DNA of 64,000 nt from Atopobiaceae bacterium (lineage in GTDB: Bacteria > Actinomycetota > Coriobacteriia > Coriobacteriales > Atopobiaceae): positions 16,911-80,910 of the forward strand of contig JAGAVX010000005.1 of the NCBI GenBank assembly GCA_017941705.1, read 5' to 3'. The notes beneath the pieces are model-generated. The model saw only the letters and a list, made by a program, of their open reading frames with translations. It was not told where the DNA came from and ran no database searches. Made by a program: the position numbers and the translations under genes. This document shows, piece by piece, positions 17,727 through 25,952 of the stretch. Position 1 is the first letter of the stretch. Every line of letters starts with the position of its first letter.

Positions 17727-17821
17727 GTTCTTAGATTACTAGACTTCCAGCCACGAGCCGATAAGAGTGATCGGCACATCTACCAGTGGAACACATGCAG
17801 CCGCCTCCCGTACGCGAAGAA

Positions 17822-17846
17822 AGGACCGCCCCGAAGGAGCGGTCCT
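17822..17846 (-). terminator. Terminator of the PASTA lipoprotein gene
   Basis: AGGACCGC / GCGGTCCT 8-bp stem with 9-nt loop, followed on the minus strand by TTTCTTC, 28 nt beyond the stop codon. Confidence 0.7.
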
Positions 17847-17874
17847 CACAAGCATGCTATGCAGGATTCGGTCC

Positions 17875-19782
17875 TCATCCAATCTTGGAGAAGCTCATCC
17901 CCGCACCGGCGTTTCCGGTGCTGTCATTCCAGGTGATGGCTCCATTGTCGCCCAAGACAAACTCAGCCGATCCATTGGTGTAGACAGTGTTCGTGCTGGC
18001 AAGCTCACCATCGGTATCGTAGGCGGTGGTCATCTGAACGCCCTTGCCGCCATCCACCAGCTTGCCATCCTTGAGCGTGCAGGTGTACTTCCAGACCGCG
18101 CTCTCAAAGGCGGAGCTGCCCCACTCGATCGTGCAGAAGACCGTCTCGCCATCCTGTGCCGGTGCGATCGTAAGGGTCGCGCGGTCGCACTGCCAGGTGC
18201 CCTTATAGTCATCGACCGTCTTGGTGTTGGCGTCGCCAAACTCGGCAGGTCCGTCCTCGAAGACTACCTCTTTATTGTCGTCAGCCGTCTCCTCAGGCTC
18301 GGGTGCCACCTCGTCCACGACAGCCTCTTCAGTGCCTTCCTCGTCGCTCTGACCCCTGAAGTCGGAGTCGTCCACCGTGATGTGGATGGTCGTGTTGGGG
18401 TCAACGAGCTCGCCTGCCTCGGGCGTCTGGCTGTCAACCGTGCCGTGGATTCCGCCCTCGTCGATCTCGAGCTTGAAGTTCGCGTTCTCCGCCTCTATCT
18501 CGGCGCTGGCTACGGAGAGGCCGACCAGGTCGGGCACAGCGACCATCCTGAAGTCGGAGTCGTCGATGGTGACGGTCACGGTCGTGCGCTCCTCCACCAG
18601 GGTGCCAGCGGCAGGCCACTGCTCGGTGACGGTTCCGTGGAACATGCCATTGGTCTCGAGGGCGAGGCCGACTTCGTCAGTCGCCATCTCGGCGCTGGTC
18701 ACCGACAAGCCCACCAGGTCGGGCACGGTCACCATCTTGACAGGGCTTGCCAGCGTCACGGTCACGAGGGTGTTGGGTGCGACCTCCGTGCCGGCCGCCA
18801 CGTCCTGCGCCACAACGATACCTGCAGGGTCGCCGGTGTAGCGGGCGGTCAGGCCAGCAGACCTCAGGGTGCTCTCGGCGTCAGTCCAGGTGTAGGACAT
18901 GACGTTGGGGACCTTGACGTTAGAGGCGGGCTTGGCGCCGAGGGAGACGGTCACGCTCACCGTGGTGCCGGGGGTCACCTTTGTGCCAGCGGGAATGGAC
19001 TGGGTGACGACCTTGCCCTTGGCCACGTTGTTGCTGTAGGCCTCGGTGTAGTCAAAGCTGAGCTTTGCCTTGGCGATGGCGCTCTTCGCCTCGTCGCGCG
19101 TCTTGCCCGTCACGTTGGGGACCGTTGCCTGCTGTGCCTTCTCGGGAGCAAGGGCCACAGTGTAGATGACCTTGGTTCCCTCGGCCACCGTAGTACCAGC
19201 GGCGATCGACTGCTTGAACACCTTGCCCGGCGCAACGGCATCGGTGCGCTCGGGGCTGGCAGCCACGGCCACCAGACCGAGGTCGGTCAGCCTCTTCTTG
19301 GCCTCGTCCTTGCCCAGGCCCTTGAGGTCGGGAACCTTGATCTCCTTGGCCTTCTCCTTGCCGGATGAGATGACGAGGTTAACCGTCGAGTTGGCCTTGA
19401 CGGAGCTGAGGGCCTTGGGCTCCTGCGAGATGACGCAGCCCACGGGGACCGAGTCGGAAGGCTTGGTCGTGACCGTCCCCAGCCTCAGGCCAGAGGCGAC
19501 GATGACCTTCTCGGCATCTGCCTGGGTCAGCGAGATCGCGTTTGGGACGGTAAGCTTCGTGTTCTGGTCGATCTTTTCCATCTGGTCGGACTTTGGTGCC
19601 ACGTCGGAGTTCGTGCTCGAGGCAGCAGACGTGGTCGCGGAAGTCGTGGATGCGGCGGACTGGCCGGCCGGTGCCTGAGACGAGCATGACGAGCATCCGC
19701 CCAAGGCAAGCCCGCCAAGGACGAGAGCCCCTGCAGTAAGCACGTTGAACACCCGCTGCTTGGTGACTATGTTCTTCATCAT
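17875..19782 (-). CDS. Lipoprotein with six PASTA domains, no kinase
   Basis: 635 residues from ATG 19782. The lipoprotein signal ends in LALGGC, with the lipidated Cys at residue 30. A Ser/Thr/Ala-rich linker follows, then six PASTA repeats beginning VPNAISLT, VPDLKGLG, VPNVTGKT, VPNVMSYT, VPDLVGLSVT and VPDLVGLSVA, each about 65 residues. Next comes an acidic linker (EEAVVDEVAPEPEE) and a C-terminal beta-rich domain of about 130 residues that reads like a lipocalin-type or DUF module (DYKGTWQCDRATLTI). PASTA domains normally sense peptidoglycan or muropeptides on PknB kinases or PBPs. Here they are outside the membrane without a kinase or transpeptidase, so a wall-binding or scaffold role is inferred. 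Confidence 0.88.
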   Translation of the reverse strand: MMKNIVTKQRVFNVLTAGALVLGGLALGGCSSCSSQAPAGQSAASTTSATTSAASSTNSDVAPKSDQMEKIDQNTKLTVPNAISLTQADAEKVIVASGLRLGTVTTKPSDSVPVGCVISQEPKALSSVKANSTVNLVISSGKEKAKEIKVPDLKGLGKDEAKKRLTDLGLVAVAASPERTDAVAPGKVFKQSIAAGTTVAEGTKVIYTVALAPEKAQQATVPNVTGKTRDEAKSAIAKAKLSFDYTEAYSNNVAKGKVVTQSIPAGTKVTPGTTVSVTVSLGAKPASNVKVPNVMSYTWTDAESTLRSAGLTARYTGDPAGIVVAQDVAAGTEVAPNTLVTVTLASPVKMVTVPDLVGLSVTSAEMATDEVGLALETNGMFHGTVTEQWPAAGTLVEERTTVTVTIDDSDFRMVAVPDLVGLSVASAEIEAENANFKLEIDEGGIHGTVDSQTPEAGELVDPNTTIHITVDDSDFRGQSDEEGTEEAVVDEVAPEPEETADDNKEVVFEDGPAEFGDANTKTVDDYKGTWQCDRATLTIAPAQDGETVFCTIEWGSSAFESAVWKYTCTLKDGKLVDGGKGVQMTTAYDTDGELASTNTVYTNGSAEFVLGDNGAITWNDSTGNAGAGMSFSKIG

Positions 19783-19949
19783 TCCATCCGTTCTCTTGCA
19801 TACAGAGCAAAGTGCCCCGTTCTCCCTTCTTTCAGTATTTATACTCACGCGGAACGGATGTGTCCCAAATAGCCGACGATTTCTCCGCGCAGAAGTGCCG
19901 GGAGGTCCATGGCATACCCGGGCGCACTATATGCACGGCATACCATGAA

Positions 19950-19978
19950 GGGCCTGCAGCGAATAGCGCTGCAGGCCC
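19950..19978. terminator. Terminator hairpin after 6-phospho-beta-glucosidase
   Basis: Perfect 12-bp stem GGGCCTGCAGCG / CGCTGCAGGCCC with a 5-nt loop, 36 nt beyond the minus-strand stop codon. The minus-strand 3' side is followed by TTCAT only, so U-tract support is weak. Confidence 0.6.
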
Positions 19979-20013
19979 TAGCCTAACGTGCGTTAGCAAG
20001 ACGAGTGACGAAG

Positions 20014-21459
20014 TTACTCTCCCCTAGATTCCTTGATGAGCTTCTGGTACTCGAAGAAGCTGTCCTTGCGGGCGCGATGCAGGTCGCCCGTGCCGTCGTC
20101 GTGCTTGTCGACGTAGATGAAGCCGTAGCGCTTGCGCAGCTCGCCGGTGCCGGCGGAGACGACGTCGATCGGGCCCCACCAGGTGTAGCCGATGACGTTG
20201 GCGCCATCCTCTTCCACGGCAGCCTTCAGGGCGTCGTAGTGGGCCTTGAGATAGTCGGAGCGGTACGGATCGTGGATCTTCTCCACGCCATCCTCCACGA
20301 CGACCTCGTCGTAGGCACCAAAGCCATTCTCAACGACCATCTGCGGGATGTTGTTGTAGCGCTCAGCCACGGTGTTGATGGTCCAACGCAGGCCGATCGG
20401 GTCAATCTGCCAGCCCCAGTCGCTCGCCTTGAGGTACGGGTTCTTGCCGCCCAGGCTCATGTTGCCGGCCACTTCCTCACCGTCATCATGCGTCGTGGCG
20501 GTCATGGACATGTAGTAGCTGTAGGTGAACATGTCCACCGTGCCCTCGGCCAGGATCTCCTCGTCACCAGGCAGGATGTCGGGCTCGGCGCCGTACTCCT
20601 TCCAGATGCGCTTCGCGTAGTACGGATAGGCGCCACGCACCTGCACGTCGGAGGCGTACCAATCGCTGTCGTCCAGCTTCTGCTGGGTCAGCAGCAGGTC
20701 GGCCGGATCGCAGGTCAGCGGATAGGTGGTAAGGAAGGCCGTCATGTTGCCCATCATGACCTCGGGATAGTGGTCATGGGCGTACTTGACCGTCTTGGCG
20801 CCAGCCAAGAACTGATGGTGCAGTGCGTTGAAGCAAAGTTTGGCATCGCGCGGCGCGTTGGCGGTGGTGCCGGTGTAACCCTGAACGAGGCTGGTGGACA
20901 GCGCGTTGTTCATGAACGGCATGCCGGTGTTGACCTCGTTGAAGGTCAGCCAATACTTGACCTTGTCGTGCCAGCGGTCCAGACAGAACTGGCTGTAGGT
21001 GCAGAAGAAGTCGATGCAGCGACGGTCGGCCCAGGCGTTGTACTTGGCCACCAGGTTATACGGGGTCTCGTAGTGCGACAGCGTCACCAGCGGCTCGATG
21101 CCGTTCTCCTTGAGGCAGGTGAAGACCTTGTCGTAGAACTCGACGCCAGCAGCCAGAGGCTCGCTCTCCTCGCCCGTCGGGAACAGGCGCGTCCAGTTGA
21201 TGGACATGCGGAAGACGTTCCAGCCCATCTCGGCAAAGAGCTTGATGTCCTCCTCATAGTGACCATAGAAGTCCGTCGCTTCCCAGCTCGGATAGAGCGC
21301 GTTGGGATCGAACTCCTCGTCAATCTGGCGCGGGGTGGTCGCAGTGGCGCCGCGCATGTGGTCGCAGAGGCTGTCGCCCTTGCCGTCGACGTTCCAGCCG
21401 CCCTCATACTGGTTTGCAGCCGTCGCGCCACCAAACAGGAAGTTCTTCGGGAATGCCAT
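20014..21459 (-). CDS. 6-phospho-beta-glucosidase, GH1
   Basis: 481 residues, full GH1 length. It cleaves phosphorylated beta-glucosides (cellobiose-6P, arbutin-6P and the like) delivered by a PTS. The N-terminal signature is FLFGGATAANQYEGGWNVDGKG, the acid/base Glu175 is in TFNEVN, and the nucleophile is in MVVENGFG near residue 376. The phosphate-binding pattern SAGTGELRKRYGFIYVD (Ser, Lys, Tyr) near the C-terminus is that of 6-phospho-glycosidases rather than plain glucosidases. Start ATG 21459 with AGAGGGGC upstream. No PTS gene is adjacent; the DasR-like operator upstream suggests GntR control. Confidence 0.93.
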   Translation of the reverse strand: MAFPKNFLFGGATAANQYEGGWNVDGKGDSLCDHMRGATATTPRQIDEEFDPNALYPSWEATDFYGHYEEDIKLFAEMGWNVFRMSINWTRLFPTGEESEPLAAGVEFYDKVFTCLKENGIEPLVTLSHYETPYNLVAKYNAWADRRCIDFFCTYSQFCLDRWHDKVKYWLTFNEVNTGMPFMNNALSTSLVQGYTGTTANAPRDAKLCFNALHHQFLAGAKTVKYAHDHYPEVMMGNMTAFLTTYPLTCDPADLLLTQQKLDDSDWYASDVQVRGAYPYYAKRIWKEYGAEPDILPGDEEILAEGTVDMFTYSYYMSMTATTHDDGEEVAGNMSLGGKNPYLKASDWGWQIDPIGLRWTINTVAERYNNIPQMVVENGFGAYDEVVVEDGVEKIHDPYRSDYLKAHYDALKAAVEEDGANVIGYTWWGPIDVVSAGTGELRKRYGFIYVDKHDDGTGDLHRARKDSFFEYQKLIKESRGE

Positions 21460-21501
21460 AGTTGCCCCTCTCTAGACGGTTTCCTTCCCTACCCTGACCA
21501 T

Positions 21502-21517
21502 ACAGGTCAAGACCAGT
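21502..21517. promoter_or_regulatory. DasR/GntR-type operator before the GH1 gene
   Basis: On the minus strand ACTGGTCTTGACCTGT, close to the actinobacterial DasR/GntR-UTRA consensus ACTGGTCTAGACCACT. It lies 43 nt upstream of the GH1 start and contains TTGACC, a possible -35. A further TGACCATACAGGTCA inverted repeat overlaps it. Confidence 0.5.
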
Positions 21518-21611
21518 GTATAGGGCGCTTCGAACCTGCCCAAACGGTTCTCGCCTAGTGGAGAGCGTGAACCCACCATTGGAATGCCCGATTGCCCACG
21601 GACTCGCGCAG

Positions 21612-22703
21612 CTAATCGAGCTCGCGCAGGATTCGCTCCGTCTCGCGCAGGATTCGCTCCGTCTCGCGCAGGAAGGCCGACATCTCGTCATGCGTTCCGA
21701 CCGACACACGCAGCCAGTTGCCGGTGCGCACGCCCGCAAATCGGCGGGTAAGGATGCCAGCCTCACGCAGACGCTCTTGCAGCTGCGAGGCAGTGATGCT
21801 GGGATGCGTGGCAAAGACGAAGTTGGTGTGGCTCTTCGTGACCGTAAAGCCAAGCCCACGCAGCGCCTCCTCGGTCGTATCCCTCTCTTCGCAGACCGCC
21901 CGCGTGTAGGCACGGAAGAACTCCTCGTCCTCGAGCGCGGCGATTCCAATGGCCATCGTCGGAGCGCTCACGTTGAAGGGATTGAACGAGAACTTGATGT
22001 CACGCAGGTCGGCAACGAGGTCGGATTGGGCAAAGGCGTATCCGATGTGGGCGCCCGCCAGATTGCGTGACTTGCTCATCGTCTGCACGACAATCAGGTT
22101 GCGGTGCTCTCGCACCATCTTGGCGCACGTCTTGGAACCAAAGTCCACATAGGCCTCGTCGATGATCACCAACCGCTCGGGATGCGCCGCGGCGATTCGC
22201 GCCACGTCGTCATGCGATATGCGCAGACCAGTCGGGGCGTTGGGGTTGGGAAAGACCACATGGGCGTCGCACGCGGCAAATGCGTCCACGTCGATCGTCC
22301 AATCGCCGCACAGAGGAATCTCCTCGTATGCCAGACCAAAGGTCGAGGCGTAGTCGTGATACAGACCGTAGGTGACATCCGGAAACGCCAGCCGGTCACC
22401 CGGCTGCATGAAGGCCATGAAGATCATGGCCAGCACCTCGTCCGAGCCGTTGCCCACGAACACCTCGTCGGGGCTCATTTCGTAGCGATCCGCCACCGCC
22501 TGTCGCAGCGGCAGGCACCGCGGATCCGCGTAGCGGTTGAGCTGCCCCAGACGCGTACGATCCGCCAGCGCCTCAAACACGCCAGGACATGGCGGGACTG
22601 TCGCCTCATTGGCATTGAGCTTGATGTATTCACGGTCCTTGGGCTGCTCGCCCGGGACATACGGGGTCATGTTGGCATAGCGCGGGGCAAGGAACTCTGA
22701 CAT
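21612..22703 (-). CDS. hisC: Histidinol-phosphate aminotransferase
   Basis: 363 residues. PLP-dependent fold-type I aminotransferase that converts imidazole-acetol phosphate to histidinol phosphate. Start ATG 22703 with GGGAGGA 6 nt upstream. Motifs: IKLNANEATVPPCPGV at the N-terminus, VGNGSDEVLAM near 78, FPNPNAPTGL near 152, IDEAYVDF near 182, TMSKSRNLAGAHIGYA with the PLP lysine near 210, and GVRTGNWLRVSVG near 335. The last 20 residues are a tandem repeat (LRETERI twice) from a 21-bp duplication. No other his gene is adjacent, so it may also serve aromatic amino acid transamination. Confidence 0.92.
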   Translation of the reverse strand: MSEFLAPRYANMTPYVPGEQPKDREYIKLNANEATVPPCPGVFEALADRTRLGQLNRYADPRCLPLRQAVADRYEMSPDEVFVGNGSDEVLAMIFMAFMQPGDRLAFPDVTYGLYHDYASTFGLAYEEIPLCGDWTIDVDAFAACDAHVVFPNPNAPTGLRISHDDVARIAAAHPERLVIIDEAYVDFGSKTCAKMVREHRNLIVVQTMSKSRNLAGAHIGYAFAQSDLVADLRDIKFSFNPFNVSAPTMAIGIAALEDEEFFRAYTRAVCEERDTTEEALRGLGFTVTKSHTNFVFATHPSITASQLQERLREAGILTRRFAGVRTGNWLRVSVGTHDEMSAFLRETERILRETERILRELD

Positions 22704-23064
22704 GATGCATCCTCCCAATGGTCGCTTCTGTTCACATTCACTGTAGTGCGTTGCGCTCTGTGGGATAAGGATGAATGGCGTTGCTTCTCAACCATCCCCA
22801 TAGGTCCGTTGGTAGCTTTGCACCATTCTTCGCATGCCATATCGCACCCTTGGCCGCACGCTGCAGCAAAGAATCCATCAGCCGCGAGGCCATCTTTAGG
22901 CTTAGGGCATTCACCCGAACGCACATCAGCGATGACATCCAAGCGGGTCTTTACCTCATAGGATATGAGGTCCAAAACGCCCGCCACCTTGCCAATTGTC
23001 TTGCAAGCTCCGTTCGCGGGCGGGCCGGTCAAGAGCACCGGCGTCACACAGACCGTAGCGTTTG
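22704..23064. other. Intergenic stretch, no gene recognised
   Basis: 361 bp between hisC and the HAD gene (both minus strand). Several short frames exist on both strands, but none has a ribosome binding site together with recognisable sequence. It could contain the hisC promoter and possibly decayed coding sequence. Confidence 0.5.
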
Positions 23065-23670
23065 CTACTCCTGGGCCTTGATGAACTGGCGCAGCGCATC
23101 GACATTGCCGTCGTACACGTAACCCTGCATGCCGATGCGCTGAGCGCCGACCACATTGCGGCGCATGTCGTCCACAAACAGACAGTCTTCGGGACGCAGA
23201 CCGTAGCGCTCGCAAAAGAGCTGGTAGATTGCCGCATCAGGCTTGACCACATGCTCGTAGCACGACACGAGGATCCCATCGAACGCATCGATGGCCGGAA
23301 TGCGGCTGCGATACTCCTCGAACGTCGTCCCCGCGTTGGAGAGCAGGTACACGCCATAGCCCTCGGCCTTGAGCTCACGCACGAGATCGCCCATGGCGGG
23401 CAGTGGATCAAACTCCTCAAACCACCGCAGCGCAAAGACGTCCGCAAGGTCGTGCAGGCGCTCGGGCAGCTTGAGCTTGGCAGTCCAGGCAACCGTCTCG
23501 GGAACGATGGCCCCCGCGTCGACCCAACCCCACTCGCGCGATTCGAACACCGCCTCGCGAAGCAGCGCCGCATCCTCAGAATCGGGGCAAAGCGCCAGCG
23601 AGATCTTCTCGGGATTCCAGTCCATGAGTACGCCACCCATGTCAAAGACTACGTTCTTGATAGCTGCCAT
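23065..23670 (-). CDS. HAD-superfamily phosphatase, IA type
   Basis: 201 residues from ATG 23670 (AAGGAGGAGCG upstream). Motif I is VVFDMGGVLMDWNP near residue 9, with the second Asp replaced by Gly as in the YihX/haloacid-dehalogenase group. Motif II is LLSNAG near 115, motif III the Lys in HVVKPDAAIY near 147, and motif IV CLFVDDMRRNVVGA near 167. This order with an alpha-helical cap between motifs I and II marks subfamily IA (YihX, alpha-D-glucose-1-phosphate phosphatase-like). Substrate inferred only at family level. Confidence 0.88.
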   Translation of the reverse strand: MAAIKNVVFDMGGVLMDWNPEKISLALCPDSEDAALLREAVFESREWGWVDAGAIVPETVAWTAKLKLPERLHDLADVFALRWFEEFDPLPAMGDLVRELKAEGYGVYLLSNAGTTFEEYRSRIPAIDAFDGILVSCYEHVVKPDAAIYQLFCERYGLRPEDCLFVDDMRRNVVGAQRIGMQGYVYDGNVDALRQFIKAQE

Positions 23671-23775
23671 CGCTCCTCCTTTGTTCTCCCCGTATGCTAG
23701 CAAACCAGCGAGCCATATGGTGCAAACGTGAAGACAGGGCTCTGCCACAAGGGATCCGTATCGTCTTTGCTCTAT

Positions 23776-23798
23776 CTGTTATAGTACACATATAACAG
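23776..23798. promoter_or_regulatory. GntR (YtrA-type) operator overlapping promoter
   Basis: CTGTTATA-7 nt-TATAACAG, a perfect 8+8 palindrome immediately upstream of the GntR gene. TTGCTC (23767-23772) and TATAAC (23791-23796, 18-nt spacer) give a plausible promoter whose -10 lies inside the palindrome, as expected for autorepression. Confidence 0.7.
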
Positions 23799-23810
23799 TT
23801 AGGAGCTGCC

Positions 23811-24218
23811 ATGATTCTTTCGATCGACTTTGACACGCAGGAACCAATCTACCGACAGATACGCTCGCAGATCGTCTCCGCCGTCGCCAGCGGTGAGCTC
23901 GCGCCAGGTGATCCCCTGCCCAGCGTTCGTTCGCTTGCCGGAGACCTCGGCGTGAACATGCACACCGTCAACAAGGCCTACGCCATGCTGCGAGACGAGG
24001 GCTATGTGACCATGCGTGGCAGGAGCGGGGCCTACGTCGCTGACGTCAAACGAAGCGCTTCGACCGCCCGTGCGCAAGAACACCGAGAACAGATCGCAAC
24101 GGAACTCGCGCGCCTGGCCACCGAGCTCAAGGCCCGCGGCGGTACGCGCGAGGAGTTCCTCGCAATAGCAACAGCACAGGCAGATCACGTCTTTTCTCAG
24201 AACAAGGAAGGCGAGTAA
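23811..24218 (+). CDS. GntR-family regulator, YtrA type
   Basis: 135 residues: winged-helix GntR domain (about 10-75, IYRQIRSQIVSAVASGELAPGDPLPSVR split by its wing) and a short helical C-terminus of about 45 residues without a ligand-binding domain. This short form is the YtrA subfamily, which usually controls an adjacent transporter or membrane gene. It is followed by the DUF1648 membrane gene with 1 nt between them, so the pair is an operon, likely autorepressed through the palindrome at 23776. Confidence 0.9.
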   Translation: MILSIDFDTQEPIYRQIRSQIVSAVASGELAPGDPLPSVRSLAGDLGVNMHTVNKAYAMLRDEGYVTMRGRSGAYVADVKRSASTARAQEHREQIATELARLATELKARGGTREEFLAIATAQADHVFSQNKEGE

Positions 24219-24219
24219 C

Positions 24220-25326
24220 ATGTCTAGCATCATCGTTATCTGCATCTTCATGGTGGCCCTTGTCGGAATCACGCTTGCCACCACCCCCTACCTCATGCCG
24301 CCAACCGAGTGCTTCACCGTCACGGTGCCGCCCTCGGCAAAGCAGGACCCACGGGTAAGGGCCCTCTACCGCAGCTATGTCATGTGGGTAGCCTTGGCCA
24401 CGCTCGCAGGCATTGGCGCATCGGCGTTCGTGCTTCCGGGGGCAAGCGACTCGGTCGCTGCGGTCACCATTTCCGTGGCCACGCTTCTCCCGATGGTCGC
24501 ATCCCTCGCGCTCATGCTGCGCGCTCGCTCCCACGTGAGCAACCTCAAGCAGGCAGAGGGCTGGATTGCATCCGGTTCGCGCTCGGTCGCGTTCGTCGGC
24601 GGCGACGATGTTCCCCAGCCGACCCCACTCGCCTGGGAGCTGCTGCACCTGGTGATCATTGCGGCACTCGCGGCCTTCGTCCTGCTTGCCTACGACCGCC
24701 TGCCAGAGCAGCTCCCCATGCACGCCGACATGGGCGGTACTGTTACGGACTACGCCGCAAAGAGCCCGCGTGCCGTACTGTTTCCCATCCTTGAGGCCGT
24801 GTTCATGGGAGTCGTGTTCACGCTCTGCCACTGGGGCATCCTCCGCTCCAAGCGGCCGGTAGATCCCGAGGCCCCGGCCACCTCGGCCTATGCCTACGGG
24901 CGGTTTGCCCAAGTCCAGAGCCTCGTCTTGCTGGTTGGTGGCCTCGCGCTCAACGTCAGCATGGGCACCGCGCTCCTTCTCTCGTGGCTGGGGATCATGG
25001 GGCTCGAAGCTTCCGGCATCCTCGTCTCGGTCGTCGCCCTTGCCTTTGTGCTGGTGGAGATCTGGGTTTCTGTGCGCATGGGACAATCCGGCGGGCGCAT
25101 GGCGGCGGAGCTGCGCACAAGCGACGGCGTAGCGCGCGACGATGACCGCTATTACAAGCTGGGCTTTGCCTACGTCAATCCCGATGACCCGAGCATCTGG
25201 GTGCCCAAGCGCTTTGGTGTGGGCTGGACGCTCAACTTTGGGCAGCCGATGGCTTGGGTCACCATCGGCCTGTTCGCCGCGCTCGTAGCCGGCTTTGCGG
25301 CATGGGCCCTCCGTCTCGAGGGCTAA
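24220..25326 (+). CDS. DUF1648/DUF5808 membrane protein
   Basis: 368 residues with about eight TM helices. The central part contains the DUF1648 signature YDRLPEQLPMHADMGGTVTDYAAKS (family: P..IP.H....G..D.Y..K), as in SdpI-type immunity proteins. The C-terminal segment YKLGFAYVNPDDPSIWVPKRFGVGWTLNFG is DUF5808. Proteins of this architecture occur next to YtrA-type regulators in Gram-positives and are suspected of cell-envelope stress or immunity functions. No toxin gene is adjacent. Function is inferred from domain association only. Confidence 0.85.
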   Translation: MSSIIVICIFMVALVGITLATTPYLMPPTECFTVTVPPSAKQDPRVRALYRSYVMWVALATLAGIGASAFVLPGASDSVAAVTISVATLLPMVASLALMLRARSHVSNLKQAEGWIASGSRSVAFVGGDDVPQPTPLAWELLHLVIIAALAAFVLLAYDRLPEQLPMHADMGGTVTDYAAKSPRAVLFPILEAVFMGVVFTLCHWGILRSKRPVDPEAPATSAYAYGRFAQVQSLVLLVGGLALNVSMGTALLLSWLGIMGLEASGILVSVVALAFVLVEIWVSVRMGQSGGRMAAELRTSDGVARDDDRYYKLGFAYVNPDDPSIWVPKRFGVGWTLNFGQPMAWVTIGLFAALVAGFAAWALRLEG

Positions 25327-25332
25327 CAAAGA

Positions 25333-25420
25333 GCGGCACAGGAGCTCCCGGGGAACTTCTGTGCCGCCAAACATCCCCTAACGCAACGAACCCCCGCATT
25401 CTGTGCCGAGGGTTCGTTGC
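25333..25420. terminator. Two stacked hairpins after the DUF1648 gene
   Basis: GCGGCACAG / CTGTGCCGC (25333-25341 with 25359-25367), then GCAACGAACCC / GGGTTCGTTGC (25383-25393 with 25410-25420), the second an 11-bp perfect stem. TGTGCCG occurs in both. They sit between the convergent DUF1648 gene and the small leader-peptide gene and probably terminate both. Confidence 0.6.
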
Positions 25421-25472
25421 TCTGCTATCTGGTAAGGTTCCCTGGGACTCCGACGGGACGCACCGTCTGCCG

Positions 25473-25760
25473 TCACTGTCCCCGCAGGACCCATCCCTTG
25501 CTCCGGGTGTCACCGAAGATGTCCTTGTACTGGTACAGGTCGATGACGGTGGAGCACACGCGGCTGCTGGCGTAGCCCTTGGCGCTCGCGAGGTCGTCAA
25601 CGATCGCTATGGGCCTGCCCGTCTTGTCGTCGACGACGTAGTACCTCAGGTACCCTTCCTCGCCGCGCGCGTACGGGGCGCGGTCGACGATGTAGCCGCC
25701 GGTGACGGCGCTGAGCTGCTCGTCCGTGAGGGCCTGGGGGTCTCGAAACTCTTGGGTCGT
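25473..25760 (-). CDS. Double-glycine-leader small peptide, ACG in place of start codon
   Basis: A 95-codon frame whose N-terminal part reads DPQALTDEQLSAVTGGY. This matches the double-glycine leader of Nif11-like and class II bacteriocin precursors: acidic/hydrophobic pattern L-x-x-E-x-L-x-x-V-x-GG. About 70 residues follow, including GYLRYYVVDDKTGRPIAIVDD and VIDLYQYKDIFG. The frame has an ideal ribosome binding site (AAGGAGG) seven nt before an ACG codon at 25760, but no ATG, GTG or TTG before the upstream in-frame stop. Either ACG is used, the start was lost by one T-to-C change, or the base is an error. No peptidase-containing ABC transporter or modification enzyme is in the neighbourhood. 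Confidence 0.55.
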   Translation of the reverse strand, partial: TTQEFRDPQALTDEQLSAVTGGYIVDRAPYARGEEGYLRYYVVDDKTGRPIAIVDDLASAKGYASSRVCSTVIDLYQYKDIFGDTRSKGWVLRGQ

Positions 25761-25952
25761 GTCTGTTCCTCCTTGTTTTGGTCTTGTTCCGTTCGTCCTT
25801 CACTGCCTACTTGTGCGCGCCTGGTGCCGGGGTGTCTCAAACTTTTTTCGACCCATTTGGCGGCACGGAAACTCACGATCTTGCCCGCGCATACAGAGAC
25901 CCGCGAGCCCAAAAGCCCGCGGGTCCCGGATTCTGCCTGTGCTAGGCGGTAG

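Noticed and set aside
17767..19368. 533-codon plus-strand frame
   Set aside because: Antisense of the PASTA repeats; its Gly/Leu/His repeats mirror the PASTA codons.
22738..22938. 66-codon minus-strand frame between hisC and the HAD gene
   Set aside because: Helix-like sequence but no ribosome binding site, no family resemblance and a competing frame of equal length.
25597..25803. 68-codon minus-strand frame starting GTG 25803
   Set aside because: Overlaps the double-glycine peptide in another frame and is Arg/Pro-rich shadow sequence.
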